DNA from: Agaricus subrufescens
Taxonomy: Eukaryota; Basidiomycota; Agaricomycetes; Agaricales; Agaricaceae
NCBI GenBank assembly: GCA_029945375.1
Contig: CM057058.1
Span: 1,798,001 to 1,862,000 of the forward strand
Direction: 5' to 3'
DNA: 64,000 nt
The position numbers were made by a program, and so were the translations under genes. This document shows positions 43,826-57,069 of the stretch, piece by piece. How positions within the stretch are numbered: position 1 is the stretch's first letter; every line of letters starts with the position of its first letter. Below the pieces are notes generated by a model that saw only the letters and a list, made by a program, of their open reading frames with translations, searched no databases and had not been told where the DNA came from.

Positions 43826-45319
43826 TCAGTCTACAATGACAAGTTCCACTCCCTGGCTTCGGGCCAGCTCTCTCGCCATCCTTTCTTTGACTTTACAAAA
43901 GTTTAGAAGGGAACATATTATGTCTCTCTGGCCTGGATTGCTCGTCAATAATGTTCAAGAAAACAGTATACTGAACGTCTCCCACCTGAAATGTAATCGC
44001 AAAGCATTATCAGAACTTCCGGTCGCAGATCTGGACTTTTCATGAAGATTTCCTCCGAAGGTAGATTCAGCAGACAACCATTTAACATGTTACTCAGCAA
44101 ATCAGATGTATCCATTTCGATCCAGTATTCTTCTGCTTCTGGATCTTGGTCCATTACCTCGTAGAGCTCTGCCCACAAGCCCTCAATACCCACAGCATTG
44201 CGTCCCAACTCCCACGCTTTCTCAAATCCACGTACTTTGAGCATAATACTGTCGTCTGGGTTAGCTGGTATTGAGAAACCATAGCCCAAAATTAAACTGC
44301 TATTGGGCTTTGGACCATAGTTGTTGAATATTTCCTCTCCAGCCGGATTACTTGTGTGCGAGACGAGAGATATGGTAGGGCCATGATTCGGCGTGGTTGA
44401 ACTTTCGGATGTGTCTGGATACGTTACTGACCAGGATACCGGCTGTGCTCGTCTGTGATTCAAAGCATCTACTCCTGGAATAAGGATTGGTTTAGTTTCT
44501 GGTGTCGCTATAAGGCTTGGGTTCGGAGAAAGGATGGTGGATGGGAACGAGCGCGAAGAGATGTATGTTGCCGCAGTCAGATATCGTTCCCTGTGTATAC
44601 TTCAGCATTTTTTATGCATGAATCCAAGAAAACTGTTGAGCTGACCAAGTCAAACCCTCTCCCCAGCTCTCACTCGTTTTTGCGAGAACAGATTGGCATT
44701 CTTGCCACTCTGCTTGCCACAGACGTCTACGGTCGATAGTTGCATGATATATCAACGATCCTCTGAACGCCTCAAGCTCTAGCTTTGTGAAATGGAGCGA
44801 TGTTCTGAGTTGGTCTGAGCGGGGCAATGTATCGATATAAGGAGAGTGCTCAAGTTCTGGATGTCTTTTTGTTTCTAATCAGTTAAACGTTATAGCAGGA
44901 TTTGGGATGGTCTCACTTAGAATCGGCGAGAATCCAGTGAAGGCAAATGTATGTGCTAATCCATTGATAATCGGTCCATTCCACCGAGCTGGCCGTAGGG
45001 ATTAGTTTCAGCAAGTTTCGTTTTGCTAGTTCTTGAGTGATTACGAGAGAGAAGGGGCAAGATGCTATTGTTGCATCTGTTGGTAAGTCTTCCGTAGCTG
45101 TCGCGGTGTGGCCAGCTTTTTCTGGTAAATTATTGCGTTATCAGACATCATACATGGGGTAAGATGGACGGAGATGGACCTGGGATTTATACCAATCAAA
45201 GAATGTCATGACAGTGATCGGAGAATAGTACCTGTATATTTGAAAATTACTTTATCGTGTATATGGCCACCCCGATCTCGAAGCCACGTTTTGAAGGTCG
45301 AAAACACCTGGGGTTCCAT
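43826..45319 (-). CDS. SET-domain lysine methyltransferase (Rubisco LSMT/RKM-like)
   Basis: A methyltransferase of the SET class with Rubisco-LSMT-type architecture. Fungal relatives methylate ribosomal proteins and elongation factors. Exons start MEPQVFSTFKTWLRDRGG. After a long intron they continue with CPFSLVITQELAKRNLL and WISTYICLHWILADSK, then LHFTKLELEAFRGSLIYHAT and RSFPSTIL. The SET core follows: GVDALNHRRAQPVSW (NH motif binding AdoMet) and GEEIFNNYGPKPNSSLILGYG (catalytic Tyr in NNYG). A helical substrate-binding C-lobe comes next and ends SVKERMARELARSQG at 43826. That last exon is reached by a phase-1 intron of about 90 nt; reading straight on would instead stop at 43945. The substrate cannot be told from sequence. 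Confidence 0.87.
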
Positions 45320-45977
45320 CTGCGAGATGTGTTCGACGCGAAAAATCCAAATGCAATCATGGGAAACAGGTCTGTGAAAATGTACGAAAGGGGATAGAGG
45401 GTGCACTGCGGGTCTGATTTCCGGCTAGAGGTCTGCTGGACTTTTGGTATGATCACCTGAGGGCTATGGTCATCCTGCTGGTCGCCACCTAATCCCAGCT
45501 TATCATGGGGTGGTCTTATCTCACTCGCGCATCTCTTATGGCCGCCATAGTCGCTGGTGAGGATGCAAACCGGCTACCGTAAACCGTGATGTGGGACTGC
45601 AGAATGACCGCTTCTCTTCGTTCACCAGCTCTTGCATTAATTAGCCAAGACTTGTCTCCCGTGCCTCATGATTCTGAATTCACTGGCTTTCAAGCGGCCC
45701 TAACGCGACTCTCACGCACACAAGAATAGCACTTTGATCAGGAAGCCCTTCCCCGCAGAATTATTGGAAGCCCCATGCAATTTCGTCTATCATTCCACCG
45801 CATGCCACGCCGGACGAATTTCGGTCACGCGCTCATGTTGTCTTTTGTGAGTGCGCTAATATTCTTCGTACTTAAACCTAAGCTTTATTCAATGTACTGA
45901 ATTTCTTACCCACCGCCCTCCTTCCTCTCTCAAGTTTCATATACCTGGTACGCTTTACGACTCGAAGACACGACAAC
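45320..45977. other. Upstream region of divergent SET and transporter genes
   Basis: About 660 nt that must contain promoters for both genes. Short frames are without motif. A TATA-like element was not clear and no repeats were seen. Confidence 0.45.
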
Positions 45978-48708
45978 ATGAAACCGGACAAGACTTCGTC
46001 TCATGAAAATGAAAAAGACATTCGGACAGAAAACTATGACGACCCAAAATTGAGCGGTGCCGAGTTTATGGAAGTTTTGAATGCGGAATATGCTTTGGCA
46101 CTATCGACAGGACCTCAGCTCAAGGCCACAAGTTGGCGCTCGATACAGCTTTTCCTAATTTTATTGGTTGCGTTCATGGGAAGTATGACGAATGGTTTCG
46201 ATGGATCTGGTAGGATCTGTCATTATTTCTTTGGTAATAGCATATTGACAAAAGACTGTAGTCATGAGTGCCGTCAACGGCATGTTGTGAGTTCGATTTA
46301 CACTCGTGCAAGGGCTATTCAAATATCGATGTACTGTTTCCCAGCCAGTATTTAGATTACTTTGGAATCGATGGTCAGGATGCTGGGGGTGGTGTGGGTA
46401 CAACCACGGCTATCATCTTTGGAATAGTATGTCGCTTCTTTCCTCCTACGGTTCGTGTAGCTGATCCAGTGAGACAGTATGCGATAGGTATTGCGGAATG
46501 CTTCCTACCAGAATGTCGCATTAATGACATCGTGCAGGCAGTATCGCTGCATCTTTTATTGCAGGGCCAATCACCGATACTTTTGGCCGCAAAGGAGGAA
46601 TGGTATATCTACTTGCTCCGCATTTACCGTGCATTAGCTCATCATCACATTCAGTCCATAGGGGGCTTTATCGTTCTCATCGGTAGGTCGTTGGGTCAGT
46701 TTTCAGAGGAACCGCCCTAAGTACTTTGTGTCTCCTCAGGTGCAATTGTCGTCAGCGCTGCCCGTGATGTGAAATATCTTCTTGGTGGTCGGTTTGTCCT
46801 CGGGTTTGGGGTTTCGATCACAGCAACAGCTTCTCCTGCATACGTCGTTGAAATGTCTCCACCACAGGTAAGAGCTTCCGAGGATCAGCACTATAGTTTT
46901 GCTTAACTCAGACATATATAGTGGCGTGGGCGTCTGACCGGATTGTAAGTTTAAATTGTTTAAGTCAATAGGCAGAAATCCTGATCTTTCAATGTAGGTT
47001 TAATTGTGCGTAGAGAATACTTGGTTTCCTATCTACCCAAGGCTCAAGGATACATCCGCTAGCTTTCTATTACGCTGGTTCGATCCTATGCAGTACGTTT
47101 TGAGTTATTCTTAGGAATTTCATTGACGGTTCTGTAGCGGGGATAACTGTTGCAACTACTCGAAACCCGTCAAGTCTTTCTTGGAGGTTACCTCTCGCGA
47201 TGCAAGTTGTCCCTGCCGGTATCTTGGCATTTGGCTCCTTTTTCCTTCCTGAGGTGAGTCCGACATTCGAAATCTAATTTGATAACTCAGACCCTTCGCA
47301 GTCACCTCGTTATCTGATATCTAGGGGTAAAAAAGAGGAAGCCATGAAGATTTTGGCAAAATATCATGGTAATGGAGACGAAAATGCACCCTTGGTTCAA
47401 TTGGAGTGGAAAGAATTCCAGGAGGCTGTGAAGTTAGACGCTTCGGATAAACGATGGTGAGAGTTCGTTTTTCTGTAGTAATGAGCTATTTGTACTGAGG
47501 AAGCATAGGTACGACTATTCTGAACTCGTTAACACACCGAGCGCGAGGTATCGAATGGGTATAGTAATAATGATGGCTTTCTTTGGGGTTAGTTCTCTAC
47601 TTCTATGAACGAAGGGCCAGGACTCACTGGTTTTTCAGCAATGGTCTGGTAATGGCTTGGGGTAAGTTTTGAAATGTTCAACGCTGAATTTATCCTTTCG
47701 TAATACTTATGCGAGTCACCAGATACTTCCTGACCATTTTATTCAAAAATGCTGGGGTGACGTCTCAAAATAAAGCAATCACTCTTAATTTTGTCAATAC
47801 TATTGTGTCGGCCATCGGAGCACTTATCGGGACATCTTTGACTGATAAGGGTCAGTCAGCTATCTTCCAGGTGTTGACAGCGAATACTGATGGTATTTGT
47901 TTAGTCGGAAGGAGAGTTATCTGGTTCTGGGGAACTTTTGCTTGTGCAGGGACTCTTGCAATTGTGACAGGTCTGACAGCAAAGTGGGGCTCCAGTGGTG
48001 CAAATCCCGCAGGTGCCAATTCTGCAATCGCCTTTATTTGTATGTTATACTTCATTTAACTCAAGCACCGCATGCTCCGAACTAACGTAAATCAACCAGT
48101 CCTCTTCGGATTTGTGTTTAGTCTTGCGTATACGCCTCTTCAAGCTGTTGTTCCTACTGAAGCACTGGAATATAATACGAGAGCAAAAGGAATGGCTGTG
48201 TATGAATCCTTTCTTGGATTTCACTACTCTCTGTACTAATGATCTGATCGCCAGATACTCCTTGGCTGTCAATTGTGCTAGCTTCGTGAATACGTACGCG
48301 GGACCGATTGGTCTTGGACGTATTCAATGGAAGGTGAGTGACTGAACTTCTCGCTATAACTTTGGGATTTACCTTTCTCCGTCTAGTTCTATATCGTGTA
48401 TGTTGTCTGGGATCTAATTGAGTGTGTCGTAGTGTACTTGTTTGCTGTTGAGACAAAGGGAAGGACACTGTGAGTGTTTGCCTTTTCTTCTCCGGAAAGG
48501 AATCTAAGCAACGTGTTTTCCTTTCTCGTTTGTAGTGAAGAGCTGGATGTCATTTTCAAGGTAAGAGGAAACCCTTCAATCAATCATACTTATAACTCAA
48601 ATGGTGTCGTAGGATCCTAACCCTGTCAAGGCATCGACGAGGAAGGTCAAGGTTGCCATTGTGAAGGAGGGAAATGAAAAGAGAATGGAGGTTATTGACG
48701 AAGTTTGA
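45978..48708 (+). CDS. MFS sugar transporter (hexose/disaccharide permease type)
   Basis: A twelve-helix major facilitator of the sugar porter family, importing sugar with protons at the plasma membrane. It has about twelve exons. The cytosolic N-terminus (MKPDKTSSHENEKDIRTEN) leads to helix 1 with SMTNGFDGS, joined in phase to VMSAVNGMFQYLDYFG. Family signatures follow: DTFGRKGGM (loop 2-3), GGRFVLGFG, YVVEMSPPQWRGRLTG, PESPRYL at mid-protein, DKVGRR (second half repeat, formed by splicing), QAVVPTEALEYNTRAKGM, and VETKGRTLEEL near the C-terminus. The tail is basic then acidic. The sequence style (PQWRGRLTGLFN, YNTRAKGM) is that of the fungal lactose-permease-like group, but substrate prediction from this is weak. 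It is upstream of two secreted degradative enzymes, which may be coincidence. Confidence 0.9.
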
Positions 48709-49734
48709 TATGGGATTCTAGCTCCACTAATGTAATAATGAGTGGTGTAACGAGTCGCAATGATTTTTTCATGACTGGTCTGGATAATCTGTTTTCGTAA
48801 GATCCGCGGAGTAGGTGTTATGGGAACATCCCGACAACCTATATATGAGGATCTCGTTCTTTGGGACGCATTGCGTGGTATTTTGTTCGCAACTATCAAT
48901 GAGAGTGCTCTTAGCTGATTGTCGTGGAGCCTCGAGCCAGATTCGGCCACAAAACTTGATTAAGCATTGAATGTTGATGTCTCTTGATCAGTCTTCAACC
49001 ACATCGTCCTCTCGTCACTTTTCGGGCTAGTATTCGCTTGATTCTCCATCCTTGACGTCAAGCATTTTGTGCTGATCAATGGAAGAACCTGTGCTCAGAC
49101 CATGTGCTACGTGTTTTGGAGCTGTTTGAACACGGAAGAAGAGCTCTCCTTCCTTTGCGCCTCCCATGTGGTGTCTCTTGCCAGGTTATTCTTACTTGAT
49201 GGGTTACCAGGCTTGGCTATATCAGATTCTTTGCGGATATCGATGTCACACGAAAATACTTAAATATGATAGGTGCATAGTTGGGAATACTTGACACCGG
49301 TTTAGGTTCTCCCTGGGGCGGCTGTGTCAAAGGCCGGCATGTAGCAACACCCCTTGCTTCGCGCGCCGTTTCACCCAGCTTGCCGCGTCCTTTCTGAATT
49401 ACGTCTCTTGATTAGGGGTGCGACTGGGTGTTTCGAGACTCTAAGTGGGTCTTGCATAATATAATATATAGCACCGGCAATAATTTAAACAGGGGGCCTT
49501 GGGGCGCGTTGGATTCGGAGATCGGATCTGTTTGGTCTGCCTACCGGCCCTACCGCGTGCCATAATTGATATATGATATATCAGGTTCGGTAACTTCGGT
49601 TGTTCATCAGGAAAAAGACCCGTCACGCACTGCACACTGTAGTGCTACCTTTAAAAGGCGTTAGCCTCTACCGAATTTCATCATCTTGTCCTTCCTTTAT
49701 CCTCCCCCATCCCCTCCCTGACACACTTGGCGGA
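48709..49734. other. Intergenic upstream of the chitinase
   Basis: About 1 kb between two plus-strand genes. AT-rich segments occur at 49455-49475 and 49560-49580, and a TTTAAAAGG TATA-like element at about 49650 lies 85 nt before the chitinase ATG. No gene or repeat was seen. Confidence 0.45.
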
Positions 49735-51258
49735 ATGTTTTCTTCCCCTAGAGTATTATGCTATACTCTTCTTGCGCTCACGGTCGGTGCTTTAGCACAT
49801 ATTGAAGGAAGGGAAGCTTCGAGTGGAGAGGCTTGTGCAGTTTATGAGCCGGCTCAGCGTTCAAGCCCAGGCTCGGCGGTCGCTACTTCTTGGTATGCTG
49901 GATGGCATTCAACTACGGGATTTCCTCTTTCGAAGGTCAGCTGGAACAAGTATACCCATCTGACTTATGCTTTCGCGTTGAGTTTTTCATTTCGTGCATG
50001 CGCATATAGCTTGCTAAACGTGGTTCGCATATAGGGAGACCACTCCTGATGTCAGGTTGTTGTCCTTAAACGGATCCAATGCTGAACTCTTGCCGCAATT
50101 TGTCTCTGAAGCCAAGAAAAACGTGCGGTTTTGTCTTATATTGTCCTGCTCCTGCATTAACTGAGTGTTTTGTAGAACGTAAAACCACTTGTCTCCGTCG
50201 GAGGATGGACTGGGTCGCGATTTTTCTCCTCAAATGTCGCGACTGCTGAGAATCGCACTCAATTTGTAAAGACTTTGACCAGCTTTGCGCGCAAGTACAA
50301 GTTAGATGGTCTTGATTTTGAGTGAGATTTGTTTTTTTTTGATATTGCCAATAGATTGTCAGCCACTGACTTCGTTACAGTTGGGAATATCCCGGCAGAC
50401 AAGGCATTGGTTGTAACACCATTTCTCCTGACGACACGGCCAACTTCCTCGCTTTCCTTAAAGAATTGCGCGCAGACCCCATCGGATCTAAGCTCACGCT
50501 AACGGCTGCAGCTGCAATTGTGCCCTTTGCTGGGCCCGATGGTAATCCTGCGACGAATCTCTCGGCATTCGCGAAGCTTCTGGACTGGGTTGCAATCTTT
50601 GATTATGACATTTCGGGACCCTGGAGTGACGTTGTCGGTGCCAACTCGCCCTTGGATGACAGCTGTGAAACTCCCGACAATCAATTTGGCTCTGCGACCT
50701 CGGGCGTCAAAGCCTGGCATGCGGCTGGTATACCGATGAACCAAATCGTTCTCGGTGTTCCTGCTTATGGCCACTCTTTCAGAGTGAAGAAGGCTGATGC
50801 GTTTGTGAAGGGCACAAACACGCTTGCCTCACACCCTCCGTTCGACAAGACTGATATCCCAGTTGGAGACTCTTGGGATGATGCTGCTGGAATTGACGAG
50901 TGTGGTGCGCCTCAGAGCGCCGGTGGCAGCATCAATTTTTGGGCTCTCATTGAGCAGGGTTACTTGACTAAAACAGGGGACTTTGCCCAGGGTGTTCCTC
51001 ACTCATTTGATAAATGCAGCCAGACTGTAAGTGTTACAGTACCCCTCTGATGGCTAAAGAAACTGACGGGATACTTAGCCCTATGTATACAATACATCTG
51101 CCGAGATCATGGTTGCTTTCGATAATGCGCAATCGTTTGCGGCCAAGGGTAAGTTCGTCAAGGCGAATAAGTTGAGAGGTTTCGCGATGTGGGAGGCGGG
51201 TGGCGATTCCAATGATATTCTCCTTGATTCAATTCGCAAAGCTGTAGGATCTTATTAG
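49735..51258 (+). CDS. Secreted GH18 chitinase
   Basis: An endo-acting or processive chitin hydrolase using the GH18 substrate-assisted mechanism. ATG 49735 gives a classical signal peptide (MFSSPRVLCYTLLALTVGA) with a likely cut after ALA. The frame continues 5' but into a non-ATG region, so this start is well supported. Catalytic domain: SWYAGWHSTTGFPLSKV, then KYTHLTYAFA split by an intron, PLVSVGGWTGSRFFS, the active-site motif DGLDFDWEYPG (DxxDxDxE complete), a shorter insertion-like region VPAYGHSFRV, and GFAMWEAGGDSNDILLDSI near the end. No chitin-binding or Ser/Thr-rich linker domain follows. The length of about 410 residues suits a single-domain fungal GH18. It may act in wall remodelling, autolysis or mycoparasitism. 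Confidence 0.94.
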
Positions 51259-51399
51259 TTGTCCTGTTTTTTCTTCTCTTTCTGACCTGTTGTGTATATA
51301 TCTATTCGTTTGAAAATACATGGTTGTAATTGATGTTATGTGTGATGGCTCCACATTTAATTTCACACTCTGCTATTCTGTGCAGGGTCCGATCAGACC

Positions 51400-53220
51400 A
51401 TGAGTCCCTTCCTCTCGGCTGCTTCTGCGGCGCTCTTGCTCATTGCGCCCTTTGACAAGGCTCTCCTTACACCACCATCGTGTCTGTCCAACTCCTTTTA
51501 CGGAAACTACCGTTCTGGCTTGAACGCTTACCACAGCGTGTTCCTCTCGGATCCAGAATGCCTAGCTTCACTTGCGTCGAACGGGCTTGTAGCGGAGGCC
51601 CATATCTCCGAGCTCGCACTGGGGCACGAGAAGAGCCTAGTGTGGGTTGAGAAAGAGGCCGTGGAAGCGAGCCTTGTCAATGCGGAGAAGGAACATATGG
51701 ACGACTTTTTCAAACATTTTGGGAGGGTTCGTGTGCCAGCTGGGGAGACCAGTCAACAAGAACCACTTCTTTCTTCTCCTATCGCATTCGACGTCTTATA
51801 TCAATCTCCGGATGCACTACTAGTTTCTGTGTCTCGCAACGACGCATACAGCCTAGACCTTGTTCTACCGAGATACTGGAAATCCACCATTTTGCCATCT
51901 TCCCCTACTAACTATCTTCCAGTTCCATCCGAAGATGTTGAACCGATTAGAAAGGTGCTTGAAAATCTACGATTCAATCCTGATATCGCGGCTAGCGTGA
52001 ATAGTATGAGTGTTAAGCAAATGAAGAGGGATATTCGGTTCTTGACGGGAGAGGATAAAACGAGCGGGATTGTGTCGAGGCATTCGTTCACTGCCGGTGC
52101 TAGGAAGGCGGCGGAATGGATCAAGACGAAGATTGAGAAGAGTGGAGCGGAATGTGAGCTTTGGTCGTTTATGGATGGGTTTTGTCCAGATGTCATTTGG
52201 TGAGTGTATGACGAACGTGCTATTGACTTTACTGAGATCTGTCATGTTTAGTCGGTATAAGCCTGTTGTTCCGAGTGACACTAGAGTCATCATCAGTGCC
52301 CATTACGATAGCCGTGGTAGCTTTGGCAGGACGAGGGCACCAGGTGGTGATGATGATGGATCCGGAACGACTTCGATATTGGCAATTGCAAGGGCTATTG
52401 GCCGGAAGGGTATCAAGTTTCATGCGAACGTAGAACTCATCGCCTTTGGCGGTGAAGAGCAGGGTCGTTTAGGAAGCATTGCATATGCGCGTGCGTGGTT
52501 TACTGTTGAACAGCCCATATCATTGTTTCATATTGGGACCAGGTAAATTGCAGGAGGAAGGAGAAAAGGTGGCCCTGATCGTTCAAGCAGACATGTTGGC
52601 GTACCGCGCCAAAGACGAGCCTTTGCAGCTCGGCCTTCCCGAGACGTTAGTTTGTATTCACTTGGACAGAGATGTTTTAGCTAACAGCTCATCCAGAATA
52701 GGCACGCCCGAAGCCACGCAACTTGTAGCCAACGTCTCTAGAATCTACAGTCCTGAGCTTACTGTTGGTTACTCTGCAGTGAGTGATTCTGAAGCCTACA
52801 TATTTTGACCATTCCAATGAATGAATTTATTCCAGGCTTGTTGCAGCGATCACCAGGTAAGTTCTTTGGTGCTACCCACTTTTATAGAAGCTGAACCATG
52901 TGTAGTCCTTCCATGATCTAGGATACCCGGGAACTCAAGTTTTTGAACGTGCCGGACCCAGTAAGCACTAAGTAAATGCATTTTTTCAAACGGGTACTGA
53001 TGATTGTGTTCTATGTACAGTCGCTGACCCCATGTACCATAACAGTGGTGAGGGATTTCTGCGTTCTCTGGTGACATTAAAAATACTTACTCTTCGGCTT
53101 TTAGGCGACTTGAGTGAAAGGCCGGGCTTTAGCTTTGATCAGCTTTACGGTATCTCGAAAGTCCAGTTCGCCACGTTGTTGCATGTTGCCGGTTTCGAGT
53201 TCTCGAGCGAAGCTTCCTAA
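51400..53220 (+). CDS. Secreted M28-family aminopeptidase
   Basis: A zinc aminopeptidase of peptidase family M28. The N-terminus MSPFLSAASAALLLIAPF is a signal peptide. A prodomain-like region of about 200 residues precedes the catalytic domain. Zinc-site motifs are in the expected order: ISAHYDSRG (His, Asp), GGDDDGSG (bridging Asp), AFGGEEQGRLGS (Glu-Glu base and ligand), QADMLAYR (Asp) and CSDHQSF (last His, formed after short introns near 52840-52910). The C-terminus ends FSSEAS. All metal ligands are visible, so it is probably active. At least six introns cluster in the second half; the boundary of the one near 52500-52545 was not resolved with certainty. It follows the chitinase on the same strand with only 141 nt between them. 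Confidence 0.88.
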
Positions 53221-53447
53221 TGCAGGATAGCTGCTCGCCATTACACTATGATTATAGTTATTGTTATGTCGGTTCTTCTCGGAATGTATTGTGTGGATGG
53301 ATGACGCGCGTTGTTTGAAGTAATTTGGTCCAAATTTAGGGCCCTTTGAGGATGCTCATCAAATATGAGAGTATGCCGTGACATGCGGCTGCGCTAAACA
53401 CCCCTTCCTCGACGACATCATTGCATGAAAACTAGTCTTGGCCACCG

Positions 53448-56400
53448 ATGGGTAGTACCTTTCACAGGTCGTTGTCATTGAAGTAGTATCTAACTCTAGG
53501 TACAGACGTCGCAATCTCCAGGCAGCTTGTTGACAAGATCTACGAGAAGAGAAAGGCGGCTGCATTAGACCTCGAGAAGTATGTATTGTCCTTCTTGTGG
53601 CGTACTTATCTGCTGAAAAGGGACGCGTCAGACAAGTGAGGGAATGTCATCAAGCAGGTGGCAGAGAACGTATCAACACAATAATCGACCAGTTGGTTGA
53701 TATGTTCAGTAACAACTTTAACGCCTTACACGTACGGAATGGGGGCCTTATTGGACTTGCGGGGACAGCCATCGCGCTGGGCGTCGATGTGGCTCCGTAT
53801 ATGGAGAAGTTTATTGAACCCTTACTGGCCTGTTTTGTCGACCCCGAGAGCAAGATCCGATATTTCTCTGCAGAGTGCTTGTACAACATTGCAAAAGTAT
53901 CGAAGGGAGAGGTGTTGGTGTACTTTAATGATATATTCGATGCGCTGAGCAAGGTAAGTGTGATCTTTGATTACTTGGGGGAGTGAGTGGCCGCGAACTG
54001 GGCAATTTGACCTGTGTTTCCAGCTTGCCGCGGATTCGGAAATGTCGGTGAAGAATGGCGCGGAACTTCTCGATAGGCTGTTGAAAGATATTGTCGCAGA
54101 ATCTGCTGCGTACTACGTTCCGCTGTATCCAGAGACAGAGAGGGTGAGGAACGAACGGGAAGAAAGGATGAGCGTTCTAGTTGCAATGCCGAGAGACGGA
54201 GAACAGGAGCCGCGAAAAGCTTTTTCCCTTCCTCATTTCATTCCGTTGCTGAGAGAACGGATATACGTCCTGAGTCCTTTTACAAGAAGCTATCTGGTAT
54301 CATGGATTACAGTGTTGGACAGTGTTCCCGAACTCGAACTTGTCACATACCTACCAGAATTTTTGGAAGGGCTATTGTAAGTCTATCTGTAATTCTGAGT
54401 ATCACCTCTGAATTGCTCTAGGAAATATCTTTCGGATCCCATCGAGGAAGTGCGGATTGCCACAGAGAATCTTTTAGCGGACTTTCTGCACGAAATTCGT
54501 GATGTGGCTTATGTTGCCCAACATTTGGATGAACGTGAATCGTTACGGAAACAGCAAGGGGAAAGTTTGAGCCGGTCAGACACGATCGACCTTCGCGGCC
54601 CTTTGAGTGCGGATGGTTATGATGGTACTGCCTTGGATGCGAGTGATTCACCATCCGACACCAATGGAGGTAGTGATGATGAAGAGAGCAAATCTCCCGT
54701 ACGAGATGAAAAGGGGACTGGAGGTATGGTCTTTTTCTACTTTGATTAAAGCTATTACTGACACCTTAAATGGTAGTACTTGTCCCCGGGCAGGGCGTGC
54801 GGATTAACTACGCGGCCATTATCGAGATTCTCATACAACAACTTGATCGTGAACGTGGGTTGGGTTATCTTGATTCTGAGCTTTTCGTCTCACCGCCCTC
54901 ATAGAGGACGAAATACAGCAATCAACAGCTCTAAGATGGCTAGCTGAGTTCCTGACATGGGCGCATGAAGTCATGATACCGTTTACGCCGCGTTTGATAC
55001 CTTGCATCCTCCCCAACCTTGCCCATCATGTCCCGATGATACAGTCTGTGGCGGTCAAGACTAACAAGCTACTATTTGATGTCATAAAGTCCCTACCATC
55101 CCCTGCTGATCAGGTTCAGAAAGCCGCTTCCATTGTCACGACGACTACGACGACTTCAACAAGAGCAGAAAAAATCGGCACGCCGCCCCCGACAAGTCGT
55201 TTACCGCATTCATCGATGCCAACCAACAATACCACCGGACCTACCAACGCGCAATCCACCCCGGGACCGAACAATTCAACAAGATCAGGTGTTTCGCCTG
55301 ATCCTGCTCAACTAACCTCGGGTACGAGGCCCTCCTCACCTACTGAATCAACAGGCACCAGTGGTCAGCCACAGACGCAAGAAGAAACAGAACCGTTTGA
55401 CTACGTATTAACTGTGAACGAACTTACTGTACAGTTTTTGAGTGAATGGGAAGAAACTAGGGTTACGACCTTGAAGTGGTTGATCATGCTGCATCAAAAG
55501 GCACCTCGCAAGGTAAAGCAAACCCTGATTATTGATTTCGATTCTGAAATATCCTTTATAGATTCTGTCTATGGATGATGGGACGTTCCCAGTACTCCTG
55601 AAAACCCTGAATGACAGCTCGGAAGAGGTTTGTTACTGTTTCATGAACTTGAGCTATTTATGTATGACCCAACATTCCAGGTTATCAAACATGACCTACG
55701 GTTGATTGCTCAGATATCGTCATTGTCTGAGGAAGGATATTTCAAGGCCTTTATGCATAATCTGCTTGAGCTCTTCAGTACGGATCGGAGGCTACTGGAA
55801 ACAAGAGGCAGTCTTATTATCCGACAGTTGTGCCTCAACATGAGTACCGAGAAGATCTACAGAACTTTCGCGGAGATCATAGAGAAAGAAGAGGTTAGTT
55901 TGACCTACTTATCGCTATGCCGCTAAGAATGTCTTTGCAGGATCTTGAGTTCGCCAGCGTCATCGTACAGAAGTTGAACCTTATACTCATAACCTCACTT
56001 GAACTTGCCGACTTTAGGAGAAGACTAAAGAATTTGGAAACTCGGGTACGTGTCTAAGAAATCTAGCCGTGTTATTAAATTCTGATGGTCAACCACAGCA
56101 AGATGGCCAAGCACTTTTCACGACCCTGTATAAGTCGTGGTGCCACAATGCGGTATCACTAGTCTCCTTGTGCTTGTTAGCTCAAGCTTATGAGCATGCT
56201 TCGAACCTTCTCTATATCTTGTAAGTCAGATACTCGGAACTAGCGGCGTCATTAGCTCAGTGGTTTGTTAGTGCTGACCTTGAGGTCACTGTGCCAATGC
56301 TGGTACAAATCGATGGGCTCGTTCAGCTTATCGAGTCGCCCGTGTTCACTTGTACGTCTTTGCCCTCTTTTTTTTTTTTTGCTAACCACAATATTAATGT

Positions 56401-57069
56401 CGACCCGAAGACATTCGGTTGCAGCTACTGGAACCGGACAAGTATCCGTACCTCTATAAATGTCTCTATGGCATCTTGATGCTGCTTCCTCAAAGTTCAG
56501 CCTTTAACTCCTTGCGAAATCGGCTCAATGCAGTGAACTCTGCTGGATTCCTCCATATAGCGCCCAAACCACCCGTAGTCTCTTCATCGCGTTCGCGAAT
56601 TAGTCGTGACGATATCAAGTGGCAAGATCTTTTAGTACATTTTCGTTCAGTGCAAGTTAGGCATGAGAAGGCACGAAGGCAAGCAATGGGTGGTGATGGT
56701 GGATCGTTGCACATGTCTGGGTATTCGGACCGGGACCTTGATCTTGGTGGTCTACAGATGAATCAAAAGGAGGTTTCGAGTGAGAGGGCGAGTCAGAGAC
56801 CACCGGTGTCGTTCCAGCGACCTGGTATGCGGAGAAGGGTGACGGGAGAGTTGGTTACACCTGCTATTAGGACTGGTGCATTATCACCGTTGAACCCGAA
56901 GGCCAGGACAACCAGTGGGTTGAATACGGGAATTGCAACTGGGCAACCTGTGAATGGTAGCACGAGTTCTGTTAACGTGGCATCTACTTCTGCTAATGTG
57001 GTGGGTGCACCACAGAAGGGTATATCAGGTAACCGGAGGCCAACGGTGGATACAGGGAAGAAAGTTTGA
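53448..57069 (+). CDS. VAC14: Vac14, scaffold of the PI(3,5)P2 synthesis complex
   Basis: Vac14 is a HEAT-repeat scaffold that holds the Fab1 kinase and Fig4 phosphatase on vacuole membranes. The gene model begins with a 4-nt coding exon (ATGG at 53448-53451), then [47 protein letters not shown], and HEAT segments such as [18 protein letters not shown]. Next come [40 protein letters not shown] and [20 protein letters not shown]. The Vac14 C-terminal Fig4-binding part follows: [50 protein letters not shown] and [11 protein letters not shown]. Disordered Ser/Thr inserts lie at about 54590-54730 and 55130-55380. The last 120 residues are low complexity. The total is about 1000 residues, normal for fungi. 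Confidence 0.93.

Noticed and set aside
56244..56322. tRNA-like A box (TAGCTCAGTGG) followed about 60 nt later by a weak B-box-like GGTACAAATCG
   Set aside because: The segment spans an intron end and conserved VAC14 coding sequence ([14 protein letters not shown]), the acceptor stem does not pair and the anticodon arm would have a four-base loop.
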